The position numbers were made by a program, and so were the translations under genes. Below, piece after piece: positions 54,851-64,000 of a stretch of DNA of 64,000 bases. Under the pieces are notes generated by a model. The model made no database searches, was not told the DNA's origin, and was given only the letters and a program-made list of their open reading frames with translations. The stretch covers positions 62,001 to 126,000 of the forward strand of contig JAOUNS010000014.1 in NCBI GenBank assembly GCA_029880855.1, written 5' to 3'. The stretch is from Gammaproteobacteria bacterium (lineage in GTDB: Bacteria > Pseudomonadota > Gammaproteobacteria > UBA6429 > Thiohalophilaceae). The number at the start of each line of letters is the position of its first letter. Position 1 is the first letter of the stretch.

Positions 54851-57199
54851 TCAGGACGTGGTCTTGAATTGCGCCACCATATGTTGCAGGGTTGAGGCCA
54901 GCAGGGTCAGTTCATCACAACGTTCTGAAACCTGCTTGGCCTGGCCGGCGATAGCGGATGAGCTTTGGTTGATCTGGACAATGTTCTGGTCGATATGCCC
55001 TGTTGTGGCGCTTTGTTCCTCGGCGGCACTGGCGATCATGGTGTTCATCTCATTTACTTTGGCAATGGATGCGGTGATGGCAACCAGTGCGTCACCCACT
55101 TTGGCGGCAAGGTCGACATTGGAGAGCGTTTTTTCCCGGCCGCGACTGATGGCGTCCACGGCCTGTTGGGCGCCTTCCTGCAATCGTGCAATCATTTCCT
55201 CAATTTCTGTTGTCGACGTTTGGGTACGACTGGCCAGCGTCCGTACTTCATCCGCAACAACCGCAAAGCCGCGCCCCTGTTCACCGGCGCGAGCCGCCTC
55301 TATCGCCGCGTTCAGTGCCAACAAGTTGGTTTGCTCGGCAATATCCTTGATAACAACCAGTACAGCACCGATGTTGTCACTCTTCTGATGCAGACTGGAG
55401 ATCACCTCGGCAGCACGTTCGATTTCTTCCGCCATGGCACGGGTGGAGTCGATGGATTGTTCCACAATGCGTTTGCCTTCCTCAGAGCGTGCATCTGCAT
55501 CATGCGCTGATTCCGCCGCTTTGGAGGCACTGCGGGCGACTTCCTGTACGGTGGCGGTCATTTCATTAATGGCGCTGGTGATCTGGTGTATTTCATCAGA
55601 TTGTACGGCAACACCGGCGGTGGTTTCATCTGTCACCATTTTCAACACATCGGAGGCGGCAGCCAGTTGTGAGGTGGCGGAACCAACCTGCTCCAGACTC
55701 CCCTGAAACTTCTCCAGCATGGTATCCAGGGCCTCAGACATTTCACCGATTTCATCCCGGGTATGAATTTCAGTACGCAACCGCAGATCAGAGTTTTTCT
55801 CGATTTGGGCTATGACTTTATTGAATTTCATAATGGGCTTGGTAATGGAATTGGAGAAAACCCAGCCAATGAAAATGGCAACGGCCACCATAATTAAGGT
55901 AACAAGTACAGCGGTGTTTCGCAGGCTGTTACCCAGTTCAATTTTGGCATGAAAGGCCTCAAGAACATCAATTTCACTGATGATGACCCAGTTCAGGCCT
56001 TTTTGTTGCAGTGGAGTATAGGCAAACAGGGCTTCGGCATTGGTGTAACTCTTGCCGATTGCAACGCCGGTTTCACCTTGCAGTGCCTTTTCCACTCCAA
56101 TGCTGTGTACATTCAACAAACCGATCGATGATTGCTGCGCCTTGATGATGGTGCGGGTCTTGGCATCGGTAACGATTTTACCTAAATCCTGCCCTTTGCC
56201 TTGCAGGCTTGTATATATTGCCCGACTGTTACTGCGCAGCAGGTTATCCTTGCCTGTCAGATAACTTTCACCGGTATTACCCAGTCCGATCTTGTCCCAT
56301 TGCTTATCGTTGGTCATGATACTGTTGAGTGATTCAGGCGTAATCCTGAAGATCATAATCCCCAGTATCTCGTAGGCATCATCAACCAGCGTATCCTGGA
56401 TGGGCGAGGCAATGAAGGCGGATTGTTCATTGAATGCCGGCAGGTAAGCTGTAAAGTCACTCAGCGAGACATGTTCATGACTTTCGGCGGCAATTGATTC
56501 GGTAAACACCCGGCCCAGTGCGGTTTGGGCAAAGGGGCCGTTCTTCAAAGAGGTCGCGAAGTCGATGTTTTTGTTGGTTGAGTAGATCACATAACCCTGC
56601 GGGTTGACGAGATATATCTCCGCTACACCGAGTTTGGCTTTAAAGGTCTGAAGTTGCTGATGGCGAGTGGCATGCTCAGTGTTGTATAACTTGCCGTCAT
56701 CGGGATCGAGCAGGAAGTGCTTTTCACCAAATGGCGCATCATTCCCGGCGATATATCCTTGCTGGAAACTGACCGCAACCGGATCCATTTTTTCCACCAG
56801 CAGTTCGAGCGACTCCGGATCATGGCCGTTCTTTTCATTGAAATACTTGCTGAAGGCATTCTTGTAGTAAGCAGCCAGATTCTTTTTATCTTCGTCCGAC
56901 CCCTTGATTTGGCCGGCATCCTTGCGAAAGCCGCGATCCAGGGACTGGACCATGGAAACGGTCAGGGAATCGATGGAATATGCCCTGATATTCCTTTGTA
57001 ACGTCTTAAAGTAATCCTGTATCTGGTGCTTGCGGATTTCATTCAGCGCCAATAAGCGGTCATTTACCTGTTCTTCAATCGCAATCTCGGCCTTGTTATT
57101 CGCTTTGAACCAAAGAGACAGGCTGGTGACAACAATGGTTATGGTGGCGAGCAAGGCAAAGGCCAGGAGAATTTTTTCCCGTAACTTAAACTGCAACAT
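54851..57199 (-). CDS. Methyl-accepting chemotaxis protein
   Basis: 782 residues. A membrane span near 12-32, a long periplasmic dCache-like sensor (about 33-420) and a second span near 422-446 precede a HAMP domain. A methyl-accepting signalling domain follows, with the tip [34 protein letters not shown]. The ligand is not predictable. It has its own AT-rich upstream region and no chemotaxis kinase genes nearby. Confidence 0.96.
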   Translation of the reverse strand: MLQFKLREKILLAFALLATITIVVTSLSLWFKANNKAEIAIEEQVNDRLLALNEIRKHQIQDYFKTLQRNIRAYSIDSLTVSMVQSLDRGFRKDAGQIKGSDEDKKNLAAYYKNAFSKYFNEKNGHDPESLELLVEKMDPVAVSFQQGYIAGNDAPFGEKHFLLDPDDGKLYNTEHATRHQQLQTFKAKLGVAEIYLVNPQGYVIYSTNKNIDFATSLKNGPFAQTALGRVFTESIAAESHEHVSLSDFTAYLPAFNEQSAFIASPIQDTLVDDAYEILGIMIFRITPESLNSIMTNDKQWDKIGLGNTGESYLTGKDNLLRSNSRAIYTSLQGKGQDLGKIVTDAKTRTIIKAQQSSIGLLNVHSIGVEKALQGETGVAIGKSYTNAEALFAYTPLQQKGLNWVIISEIDVLEAFHAKIELGNSLRNTAVLVTLIMVAVAIFIGWVFSNSITKPIMKFNKVIAQIEKNSDLRLRTEIHTRDEIGEMSEALDTMLEKFQGSLEQVGSATSQLAAASDVLKMVTDETTAGVAVQSDEIHQITSAINEMTATVQEVARSASKAAESAHDADARSEEGKRIVEQSIDSTRAMAEEIERAAEVISSLHQKSDNIGAVLVVIKDIAEQTNLLALNAAIEAARAGEQGRGFAVVADEVRTLASRTQTSTTEIEEMIARLQEGAQQAVDAISRGREKTLSNVDLAAKVGDALVAITASIAKVNEMNTMIASAAEEQSATTGHIDQNIVQINQSSSAIAGQAKQVSERCDELTLLASTLQHMVAQFKTTS

Positions 57200-57400
57200 C
57201 GTCTATCCCCATAATACATAATTTATATCTTGCTGATTGTTTTTTAGCCAAACAGCATTTTCTTGTTAACATCTCCATACATAAATTTCGGTTATTTGCC
57301 TATAATCTTTAACATGATTTCACAAATATGTACTTGAAAATTCAGATAAAGATGTATACCGCCATTTCTGGCATAGAAATTCATATGTACTATGTGGGAT

Positions 57401-58486
57401 TTATTGGATCTGTGATGGCGAAACATACAGGATATCCTCGTTTAACCGGCGGCGCAGGCCGTTGATTAGACCGGTGAGGATAATCTTGGAGGAGGTCAGC
57501 ACCGGGATGGCTATCAGCATACCGATAAAACCGAACAGAAAACCGAAGACCACCACCCCCAGCAGCACCAGCATGGGGTGCAGGTCAACCGTAGTGGCGA
57601 TCAGGTTGGGGATGACCACCACATTATCGATGATCTGTGCGGTGAGAATGACGGTGACAATGCTCAGCATCATCATGGGATCGGGGGCGCCGGTACCCAA
57701 TGCAGCCAGCATGGGCGGCATTAATGAGAGCAGGGGGCCGATATAAGGGATCAGGTTCAGCAGACCGGACAACACGCCAAACAGGATCGAGGTATCCAGA
57801 CCAATTATAAAGAAGCCGGTGGTTGTCACAAAAGCAACGATACAGGATTGCAGGGCCACACTGCGCACATAGCGTTGCAGACGTTGAGCCACCCGAAAGT
57901 AGATCAACCAGCCCAGCTCATAGGCGGAGTTGGGCAACCAGTCGATGATGGTGTTGCGCATCTTGCGATAGTCACGTAACAGAAAAAAGGTGATCAGCGG
58001 GATCAGCACCAGACTCATGGCCGATTGCATCATGACTCCGGCGGAAGAGACCACCGCCTCGGCACTCCAGTTTTTCAGATCGGCCTGCCAGCGTTCACCC
58101 AGTGTGGTGTCCATCTCCACACCGGCCAGATTGATCAATGAGCCACCGAGGATATCCATCAATGCGGCGATCTGTGTGGCGATGATCGGGATACGGGTCT
58201 GCAACCACTCCCATTGATCAAGCAACATGGGCACGCCCAGCACCATGGCCAGGATACCCAGGGTAATGACACCGATTAATACGATGAGAATGGCCGAGGT
58301 ATGGTTCAGACCGTGGCGTAACAGGCGATTCTTGAAGGGATCCAGGATGCTGAAGAGGATGAACGAGGCAAACAATGGGAAAAGTACCGGTTGTAACAGG
58401 ACGATCATCAACACCAGCACCAGCAGCATGGCCAGATAGATAGCCAGTGCTCGACCGATGGGGTTGGCAAGGATGCGTCCAATCAT
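57401..58486 (-). CDS. AI-2E family transporter
   Basis: 361 residues with seven or eight membrane spans. The segments RYVRSVALQSCIVAFVTT, GLLNLIPYIGPLLS and GVVFGFLFGFIGMLIAIPVL are typical of PF01594 proteins, whose named substrates range from autoinducer-2 to sodium/proton exchange. No signalling genes support AI-2 here. Its ATG overlaps the stop of the upstream cyclic-nucleotide-binding gene by four bases. Confidence 0.9.
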   Translation of the reverse strand: MIGRILANPIGRALAIYLAMLLVLVLMIVLLQPVLFPLFASFILFSILDPFKNRLLRHGLNHTSAILIVLIGVITLGILAMVLGVPMLLDQWEWLQTRIPIIATQIAALMDILGGSLINLAGVEMDTTLGERWQADLKNWSAEAVVSSAGVMMQSAMSLVLIPLITFFLLRDYRKMRNTIIDWLPNSAYELGWLIYFRVAQRLQRYVRSVALQSCIVAFVTTTGFFIIGLDTSILFGVLSGLLNLIPYIGPLLSLMPPMLAALGTGAPDPMMMLSIVTVILTAQIIDNVVVIPNLIATTVDLHPMLVLLGVVVFGFLFGFIGMLIAIPVLTSSKIILTGLINGLRRRLNEDILYVSPSQIQ

Positions 58487-58989
58487 AACTGTTCCGTATG
58501 ACCGGCCTGTTCCAGGGCCTTGTTGGCCTGGATCAGACGTTGCGCCAACACATAGGCCAGATTGGAGCCCAGACGACCGGCAAAATAGGGTGAGCGTGAC
58601 AGCCAGTCTTCCAGTTCCGGACGCAGGAAAAAGATCAGCTCCGTATCCATGACGGCGATGGCATCGGCGGTGCGGGGGACATCCAGCACCAGGGCGATCT
58701 CACCAAAAAAATCCCCTTCAGTCAGTTCGGCCAACAACACGTCACCTGAGCGGATTTGCACCTTGCCGCTGAGGATGATTGCCGCACCGGCGCCCTGATC
58801 ACCGGCATGAAAAATATATTCATTTTCGGCATAAGAGCGGGATGGCATATCGCACACCAGTTGCAGAATTTCCCGCTTTGGGATATCGCGGAACAACGGT
58901 GTGGTGGACCACATCTCAATGATGTGTTCAGTCACCGGATTACGTTTGCGAAACAGGTTGCTCCACAGGGAAGAGGATCGTTTGGTCAT
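58483..58989 (-). CDS. Cyclic-nucleotide-binding domain protein coupled to AI-2E transporter
   Basis: 168 residues, a single CRP-type binding domain without a DNA-binding helix-turn-helix. The phosphate-binding cassette reads GDFFGEIALVLDVPRTADA, which keeps the glutamate and arginine that contact cAMP. It has no membrane span. The four-base overlap means it is made with the transporter, and it may gate it. This is inference from context. Confidence 0.9.
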   Translation of the reverse strand: MTKRSSSLWSNLFRKRNPVTEHIIEMWSTTPLFRDIPKREILQLVCDMPSRSYAENEYIFHAGDQGAGAAIILSGKVQIRSGDVLLAELTEGDFFGEIALVLDVPRTADAIAVMDTELIFFLRPELEDWLSRSPYFAGRLGSNLAYVLAQRLIQANKALEQAGHTEQL

Positions 58990-59212
58990 GCCCTCGGTTT
59001 TCCATTATCGGTATAGGTATATGGTTTGGATAGGCCGAAATTCATAATAAATCATCGACTCAGGACGATAAAAACTTTAACCGGCCGCATGGGGCTGTCC
59101 GGCGGGAGATGTCTGCAGGGGTAACGGCCGTGCAAAAGGGCTTGCCCGGCCGGTATGGCCCTGCCCACATTTTGTAGCAAATAAATTAGTGATATTAATC
59201 CACAGGATTCAC

Positions 59213-59725
59213 ATGACCAAAGTCAATGTACTGAACTACAAGCGCGAAGTGTTTAATCTGGCCGGGAAGTATCGAATCATCCCGGATATTGATGCACAGG
59301 GGTGCTTTGTATTTTATTACCATCAGGCAACAGTGCAAAACTTTCTGGATGAAGTGGCGTTCGCCACCGGCCTGACCCTTTTTCGTGAGGAGCAGTTTAT
59401 ACAGATCGATGATGCAGATCGATTTGCCGCCCTGCTTGAACAATATGCGACAGGTTTGTTGTCATCGGACCGGGTCTATGTCTGCCAACCATGGATGCGT
59501 TCCATCAAAGATGCCAACCTGCCGTGCTATAAAAAATGGGATGATCTGATTCACATACTGGGTGACACGGCCCGGTATTGTCCTGATTGTGAGAACCGGG
59601 TTTATTTGGCACTTACCGGTACAGATATCTTGCGACATGTGCAGGAAAAGCACTGTGTGGCCTTTTTTGTCGGGGATGATGTGGTGGATGAGTTTGTTGG
59701 TGTGCTGGGTATTGATGATGACTAG
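59213..59725 (+). CDS. Hypothetical cytosolic protein
   Basis: 170 residues. ACAGGATT supports the ATG. There is no membrane span. A CxxC pair (YCPDCENR) and a later cysteine (EKHCVAFFV) could bind zinc, and the C-terminus is acidic (GIDDD). No family is recognised. It is convergent with the NuoM-like gene. Confidence 0.6.
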   Translation: MTKVNVLNYKREVFNLAGKYRIIPDIDAQGCFVFYYHQATVQNFLDEVAFATGLTLFREEQFIQIDDADRFAALLEQYATGLLSSDRVYVCQPWMRSIKDANLPCYKKWDDLIHILGDTARYCPDCENRVYLALTGTDILRHVQEKHCVAFFVGDDVVDEFVGVLGIDDD

Positions 59726-59745
59726 CACAAGTCAAGCGGCACCGA

Positions 59746-61236
59746 TCACTTGCCGGACAGGCGGGTAACCCACTGCTCACCGGCAAGTTGTGTCACATCG
59801 AGGATAGCCGCCGGAAACAGTCCAAAATAGATGACCAGACAGGTCATCACCAGCAGCAGTATGAGTTCCCGTTTGCGCAGGTCTTGGGCCTGTTCCACCA
59901 CCGGGTTGGTGAGCGGGCCATAAAAGGTCAGGCGATAACTGCGCAGGAAGTAAGCGGCACTCAATACGATACCAAACAGGGCCGCCAGACCGGCGCCGGT
60001 ATGGGCTTTCAATACACCAATAATCATCAATAACTCGGCCGGGAAACCATTGGTGCCGGGAAGGCCGATGGCGGCCAGACCAAATAATAAGTAGAAGCCT
60101 GCCAACAGCGGCATGGTCTTTGCCGCGCCGCCCAGACTGTGTGTGTGGGTCGAACCGGTACGATGATGAATAAAGCCGGTTAACAGAAACAGTCCGCCTG
60201 CAACGAGCGTAAAGTTCAACAACTGGTAAACGGCGCCCTGTATGCCTTGCATGTTATAGGAGGTGATCGCCAGTACCACCAGACCCACATGGCTGATACT
60301 TGCAAAAGCCAGCATCAGGCGCAGGTTGTTTTGTTGCAGAGCGATCAACGCACCATAGAGGATGCCAATGACACCCAGACCGGCCGGCAACCAGTGGTAT
60401 TCAACCGCTGCCTGCGGCGCCAGCGGAATCGCAAAGCGAATCAGTCCATAGGCCCCCAGTTTTAAGCCGGTGATCAAGGCAGCCATGGCGGCCGGCCCTT
60501 CCAGGGCCAGCAGCGGTAACCAGGTATGGAACGGAAACAGCGGCGTTTTTATCGCAAAACCGGCCAGCAATAAAAAGAACACCATGGTTTGCAGATTACC
60601 GGCCATCGGGGTGTTGAGCAGGGTCAGCAATTCAAAACTCAGTCCGTTACCGGTGACGGCGGCATGATTGAAGGCCAATAACACAAAAGCAAACAACAGC
60701 GGTATACCGCCGAGCAACATGAACAGGGTGTATTTCACTGCGGCATAACGCCGATTCGGCCCGATGCCCCACAGGCTGATAAGAAAATAACCGGGGATCA
60801 ATGCCAGTTCCCAGAACAGGAAGAACAGAATGGTATCCAGTGAAATAAAGATCCCCAGCGTGGCGCTTTCCAGTAACAACAACATGGTGTAGTAAAGACG
60901 CGGCAGTGTGCGGATGCTGTTCCAGGAAGCGATGATGACGCCGAGGAACAATACCACGGTCAAGGGCAGGAACAGGACCGAGATACCGTCAACGCCGACA
61001 CTGTAATGAATATTCAGTGTGGGAATCCAGAGACTGTGCTCGGTTAACTGATAGGATGCCTTGCTGTTGTCAAAGCGGAATATAATCAGGCAGGCGATCA
61101 ACAGATCAACCAGCGCGGTGAGCAGGGTGATCCAGCGTGCATAGCGTTCCGTGGGATCAAGCCAGATCAAGGTTGCACCGAAGGGCAGGGTCATGATCAA
61201 CAGACTCAACAAGGGCATGTCATTCAGGTTTGGCAT
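59746..61236 (-). CDS. nuoM: NuoM-type proton-conducting subunit, intact
   Basis: 496 residues with about 14 membrane spans. All four charged residues of the NuoM proton path are kept: E143 (FFLFWELALIPG), K230 (FAIKTPLFPFHTW), K259 (GLKLGAYG) and E401 (GTNGFPAELL). It resembles the Mrp/NDH-1 antiporter-like pumps. It is the last gene of a three-gene unit with a 508-residue paralogue and a NuoL-like protein. No nuoN follows, so it may belong to an unusual complex or to a transport system rather than standard complex I. Confidence 0.9.
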   Translation of the reverse strand: MPNLNDMPLLSLLIMTLPFGATLIWLDPTERYARWITLLTALVDLLIACLIIFRFDNSKASYQLTEHSLWIPTLNIHYSVGVDGISVLFLPLTVVLFLGVIIASWNSIRTLPRLYYTMLLLLESATLGIFISLDTILFFLFWELALIPGYFLISLWGIGPNRRYAAVKYTLFMLLGGIPLLFAFVLLAFNHAAVTGNGLSFELLTLLNTPMAGNLQTMVFFLLLAGFAIKTPLFPFHTWLPLLALEGPAAMAALITGLKLGAYGLIRFAIPLAPQAAVEYHWLPAGLGVIGILYGALIALQQNNLRLMLAFASISHVGLVVLAITSYNMQGIQGAVYQLLNFTLVAGGLFLLTGFIHHRTGSTHTHSLGGAAKTMPLLAGFYLLFGLAAIGLPGTNGFPAELLMIIGVLKAHTGAGLAALFGIVLSAAYFLRSYRLTFYGPLTNPVVEQAQDLRKRELILLLVMTCLVIYFGLFPAAILDVTQLAGEQWVTRLSGK

Positions 61237-61244
61237 GTCGATTT

Positions 61245-62771
61245 TTATCCCGCCGGTCGCACAAAGGGTGTACTAAGTAATTGTGCCGATTTTTCGATTA
61301 ACTCCAGCCAGGGTTCGGAGTAAAACCCGGTGATCAATAACACCATGACGATAGCCAGAGCAAGGGTGATCTCCAGTGGGCCGGCCGGCGGCACGGGTTT
61401 GAGTTTGCCTGCACTGACCGCGCGTGGCGGTGACAGGAAGGCGCGCTGGAACGCCCACAGCAGGAAACCGGCGGCGACCACGTTGCCAATGGCGGCGGCG
61501 ATCGTCACCAGAGCGCCAAAGTGATGCATGGCGGCTTCCAGTACCAGATGTGCACCGTCAAAACCCGGTGTCCCCGGCATCCCGACAATGGCCAGACCGG
61601 CCACAAAGAAGGTTGCACCGATTATCGGTATACGATCAAACAAACCGCCCAGTTGCGGCAGCAGTGTCGTGCGTGTGCGCATAAACACCAGACCGGTCAT
61701 GAATAACAGACCGGCAATGGCCAGACCGAAGTTAACGGAGAGGAACATACTGCCCTGGATGGCAAGATGATTCAGACTGAACAGACCGATGACCAGAATG
61801 CTGGTATGACTGACAACGGCGTAGGCCAGCAGGCGGCGCAGGTTATCCTGCAACATGGCCAGCAATGCGGCATAAAAGACCCCGGTGACCGCAAAGGTGA
61901 CCACGTAGACATGCCAGTGCATGACCGCTTCCGGCAGCAACGGGAAAATAAAACGCAATATCCCATAGATGCCGATTTTCAATCCCAGCAGGAACACCGG
62001 GGCCACGGCGATACTGCCGTGTTCCGCTACACGGGGCAGCCAGCCGTGCAGGGGGAAAAGCGGTACACGGATCGCCATACCGTAGAACAACAGGAAGAAG
62101 ATAATCGAATCATAGGTGCCGGGAATGGGGTTTCGCACCAGCTCAAAAAGATCAAAGGTCCAGTTGCCGTCACCGGCTGCCACATGTTGCCGGCCAAGCA
62201 TGATGGTGCCGCATAACAGCAACAGAAATCCCGTACTCATGAACTGCAGAAAACGCAGCAGGGCCTTGTCTTTCTCCACTGAAGTTGCCCAGCGCCAGAC
62301 CAGCAAACCTATCGGCAATAACTGCAAGGCATACAGCAGCACAAACCACAACAAATCCACGGTGACAAACATGGAGACCAGTGAAGACTCAACCACAAAC
62401 AGGATGACAAAATATTGTGACAGGGCGCTGTAGTTACGAATCCGTCCGTACAGAATCACCAGCAGTGCGAGCAGGGTGGTGAGCAGAATAAACAGAATAC
62501 TGATCCCGTCCACCGCCGCGTGATAATTCAGCGGACCGAGCAGGTTCAGCCGTTCGGCAAACTGAAAAGCGTTGTTGTCGTGGTCATAGTGACGATACAG
62601 ATCGACCGCGAGCAGAAACTCGGCCAGGGCGAACAAAAAACCGCTGCCGGTCAGTGCATTCCGGTTGCGCAGCAACAACATGACCGGCACCGCCAACAGG
62701 GGTAGTACTTGCAGCAAGGTCAGGATCGGATAACCGATTTGTGTGTGCCAGGCGAGTTCGGTGAATATCAT
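61245..62771 (-). CDS. NuoM-like protein lacking pump residues
   Basis: 508 residues from the ATG preceded by AGGGAAG. The overall fold is that of NuoM, but key positions differ: alanine 148 replaces the first glutamate, arginine 235 replaces the first lysine, K265 is kept, and alanine 407 replaces the last glutamate (GTPGFDGAH). Proton pumping is therefore unlikely or altered. It follows the NuoL-like gene by 13 bases and precedes the intact NuoM gene by eight, which indicates one transcript. Confidence 0.85.
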   Translation of the reverse strand: MIFTELAWHTQIGYPILTLLQVLPLLAVPVMLLLRNRNALTGSGFLFALAEFLLAVDLYRHYDHDNNAFQFAERLNLLGPLNYHAAVDGISILFILLTTLLALLVILYGRIRNYSALSQYFVILFVVESSLVSMFVTVDLLWFVLLYALQLLPIGLLVWRWATSVEKDKALLRFLQFMSTGFLLLLCGTIMLGRQHVAAGDGNWTFDLFELVRNPIPGTYDSIIFFLLFYGMAIRVPLFPLHGWLPRVAEHGSIAVAPVFLLGLKIGIYGILRFIFPLLPEAVMHWHVYVVTFAVTGVFYAALLAMLQDNLRRLLAYAVVSHTSILVIGLFSLNHLAIQGSMFLSVNFGLAIAGLLFMTGLVFMRTRTTLLPQLGGLFDRIPIIGATFFVAGLAIVGMPGTPGFDGAHLVLEAAMHHFGALVTIAAAIGNVVAAGFLLWAFQRAFLSPPRAVSAGKLKPVPPAGPLEITLALAIVMVLLITGFYSEPWLELIEKSAQLLSTPFVRPAG

Positions 62772-62784
62772 CGTTGTCACTTCC

Positions 62785-64000
62785 CTACAGGATCACCACA
62801 AAGGTGGCCAGGATCAGCAACCAGAGATAACGGGGACGTGACAGCAGCAGATCGGCATGTTGCAAATAGGCGCCGACACGTTTGATGACCTGCAGCAGCT
62901 CCTGGCTGCCGGAGCGCAACACCATGCGCTCTTCAAACCAGTGTAATCCGCCGGCGATACGCTCCATCAATTTGCCGAGTACGCCCGCACCACGACCGAT
63001 ATATTGCTGTGCAATGTTGAAATAACTCTCCTTGCGGTGTTCCCACTGTGCCAGCGAAGAGATGGCGCCGGTCTGGGCAGGCAGGCTGACCAGCGGCACG
63101 ATAATTTTTTCATCGAAGGTTTTCATTTCGGCGGCGAGTTTTTGTGTGGAGCGGACAAAGATACTGTCCGCCATATTGTCCAGCCAGAACCGATGCAGGG
63201 CGGCGGTATAGAGTCGGTGCATCCGTTGTAACCGGGCCGGGACCGGGCGGGCCGGACGGGAAATCAGGTTAAGAACGGCCGGGGCGCTCAGGAACTGAAA
63301 AGCACGCCAGGCGGCATGGGCGGCCAAATACCAGCTTGCTGCAGTGAACCAGCCCAGACTGCAGAGCAACAACATCAAGCCCACCTGTGCCGTGGTGGAA
63401 AAGATCAATGCACTTTTAATATCGCTTTGTACCAGCCCGCTCAAAAAGCCATACAAGGCGGTCAGTACACCGATCATACCCAGCAGGTACAGCAGCGGCG
63501 GCGATTGTAACAAGACCGGTTCCAGACGAATGATCAGAAAAACACCGGCATGGACCATCAGTGAACCATAAAACACGGCACTGGATGGGGTTGGTCCTTC
63601 CAGGGCGCGGGCAATCCAGGGCGAGAAAGGGACGGCAGCGGATTTGGCCAGCGCGGCAATCACAAAACCGGACGCGATCAGGGTTGCCTGGAAGGTATCG
63701 AGGTCGGCGGCTTTGGTTGTTATCGTTTGCCATTCCAGATCACCCAGCCAGACAATACAGAGAAACATACTGAGGATAAACCCGGCATCACCGATACGAT
63801 TGGTTATAAAGGCACGATTGGCATTGATCACCGCTGTGTTGCGTTGAAAGGCATAACCGATTAACAGAAAAGAACTGATGCCGGCCAGCTCCCAGCCGGT
63901 AAACACCAGTGCGGCATTACCGCCGAGGAAGATGAGCAACATGGCGCTGTGGAACAGGGAGAGAATCATAAAGAAGCGCGGGTAACCGGCTTCCCGATGC
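62785..64000 (-). CDS. NuoL-like subunit, cut by the window edge
   Basis: The C-terminal 404 or so residues are visible; the frame continues upstream through the window end (GYPRFF), so the start lies outside. The WE glutamate (FTGWELAG), the TM7 lysine (LAKSAAVPFSPW) and EGPTPSSA are kept. However, the histidine of the ALIHAATMV motif is tyrosine, and the TM12-type lysine is arginine (AAWRAFQFL). These departures recall inorganic-carbon DabB-type or hydrogenase-type relatives rather than canonical NuoL. The C-terminus is a long amphipathic extension ending in a membrane helix. Confidence 0.85.
   Translation of the reverse strand, partial: HREAGYPRFFMILSLFHSAMLLIFLGGNAALVFTGWELAGISSFLLIGYAFQRNTAVINANRAFITNRIGDAGFILSMFLCIVWLGDLEWQTITTKAADLDTFQATLIASGFVIAALAKSAAVPFSPWIARALEGPTPSSAVFYGSLMVHAGVFLIIRLEPVLLQSPPLLYLLGMIGVLTALYGFLSGLVQSDIKSALIFSTTAQVGLMLLLCSLGWFTAASWYLAAHAAWRAFQFLSAPAVLNLISRPARPVPARLQRMHRLYTAALHRFWLDNMADSIFVRSTQKLAAEMKTFDEKIIVPLVSLPAQTGAISSLAQWEHRKESYFNIAQQYIGRGAGVLGKLMERIAGGLHWFEERMVLRSGSQELLQVIKRVGAYLQHADLLLSRPRYLWLLILATFVVIL

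Overview
The window looks like chromosome of a Calvin-cycle gammaproteobacterium, most plausibly a sulfur- or otherwise chemolithoautotrophic member of the Chromatiales-like lineages. The main evidence is a form IA RuBisCO operon with its CbbQ/CbbO activase, a Calvin-type class II aldolase beside pyruvate kinase, and an NDH-1-like membrane module. Common gammaproteobacterial housekeeping genes (PurEK, RlmI, YqhA, CnoX/YbbN, YajD) fit this. The taxon is inferred; no rRNA or tRNA gene was seen.

Layout. 0-2.7 kb: pyk and fba, ending in a strong terminator. 2.8-4.6 kb: secreted Sel1 and tandem-rhodanese proteins. 5.1-13.1 kb: a LolCDE/MacB-like ABC operon (LolA-like protein, FtsX permease, second permease, ATPase, beta-barrel protein). 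It is split between its two permeases by about 2.8 kb of foreign-looking DNA: a cassette with 0.2-kb structured inverted repeats, a 57-bp tandem array, and a reversed glycosyltransferase. 13.7-19.4 kb: GGDEF-EAL protein, methyltransferase, phosphatase, YqhA and purEK. 19.8-34.4 kb: an accessory stretch of short secreted, lipoprotein and membrane genes, including a probable effector/immunity locus near 27-29 kb. 34.5-41.8 kb: RlmI, SLC13/TrkA-C transporter, HerA-like ATPase, hydrolase and SDR. 42.6-48.4 kb: cbbL-cbbS-orf-cbbQ-cbbO on the minus strand, with an internal terminator and a stem-loop. 48.8-54.8 kb: zinc-ribbon proteins, a VC0807-like membrane protein, HNH nuclease, LprI-type protein and a diheme peroxidase-like lipoprotein. 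54.9-59.7 kb: chemoreceptor, AI-2E-type transporter with a cyclic-nucleotide-binding partner, and an orphan. 59.7-64 kb: a NuoL-like (cut by the window edge), degenerate NuoM-like and intact NuoM-like gene cluster.

How the parts connect. RuBisCO, CbbQO and the aldolase serve CO2 fixation and triose metabolism, and the NuoL/M module probably couples ion movement to redox or inorganic-carbon handling. The items most likely to be undescribed are: the structured inverted-repeat cassette whose hairpins covary between copies; a three-member family of about 130-residue proteins scattered through the window; the effector/immunity-like locus; the NuoL-M'-M cluster with one paralogue stripped of pump residues; and the small unrecognised protein inside the RuBisCO operon.
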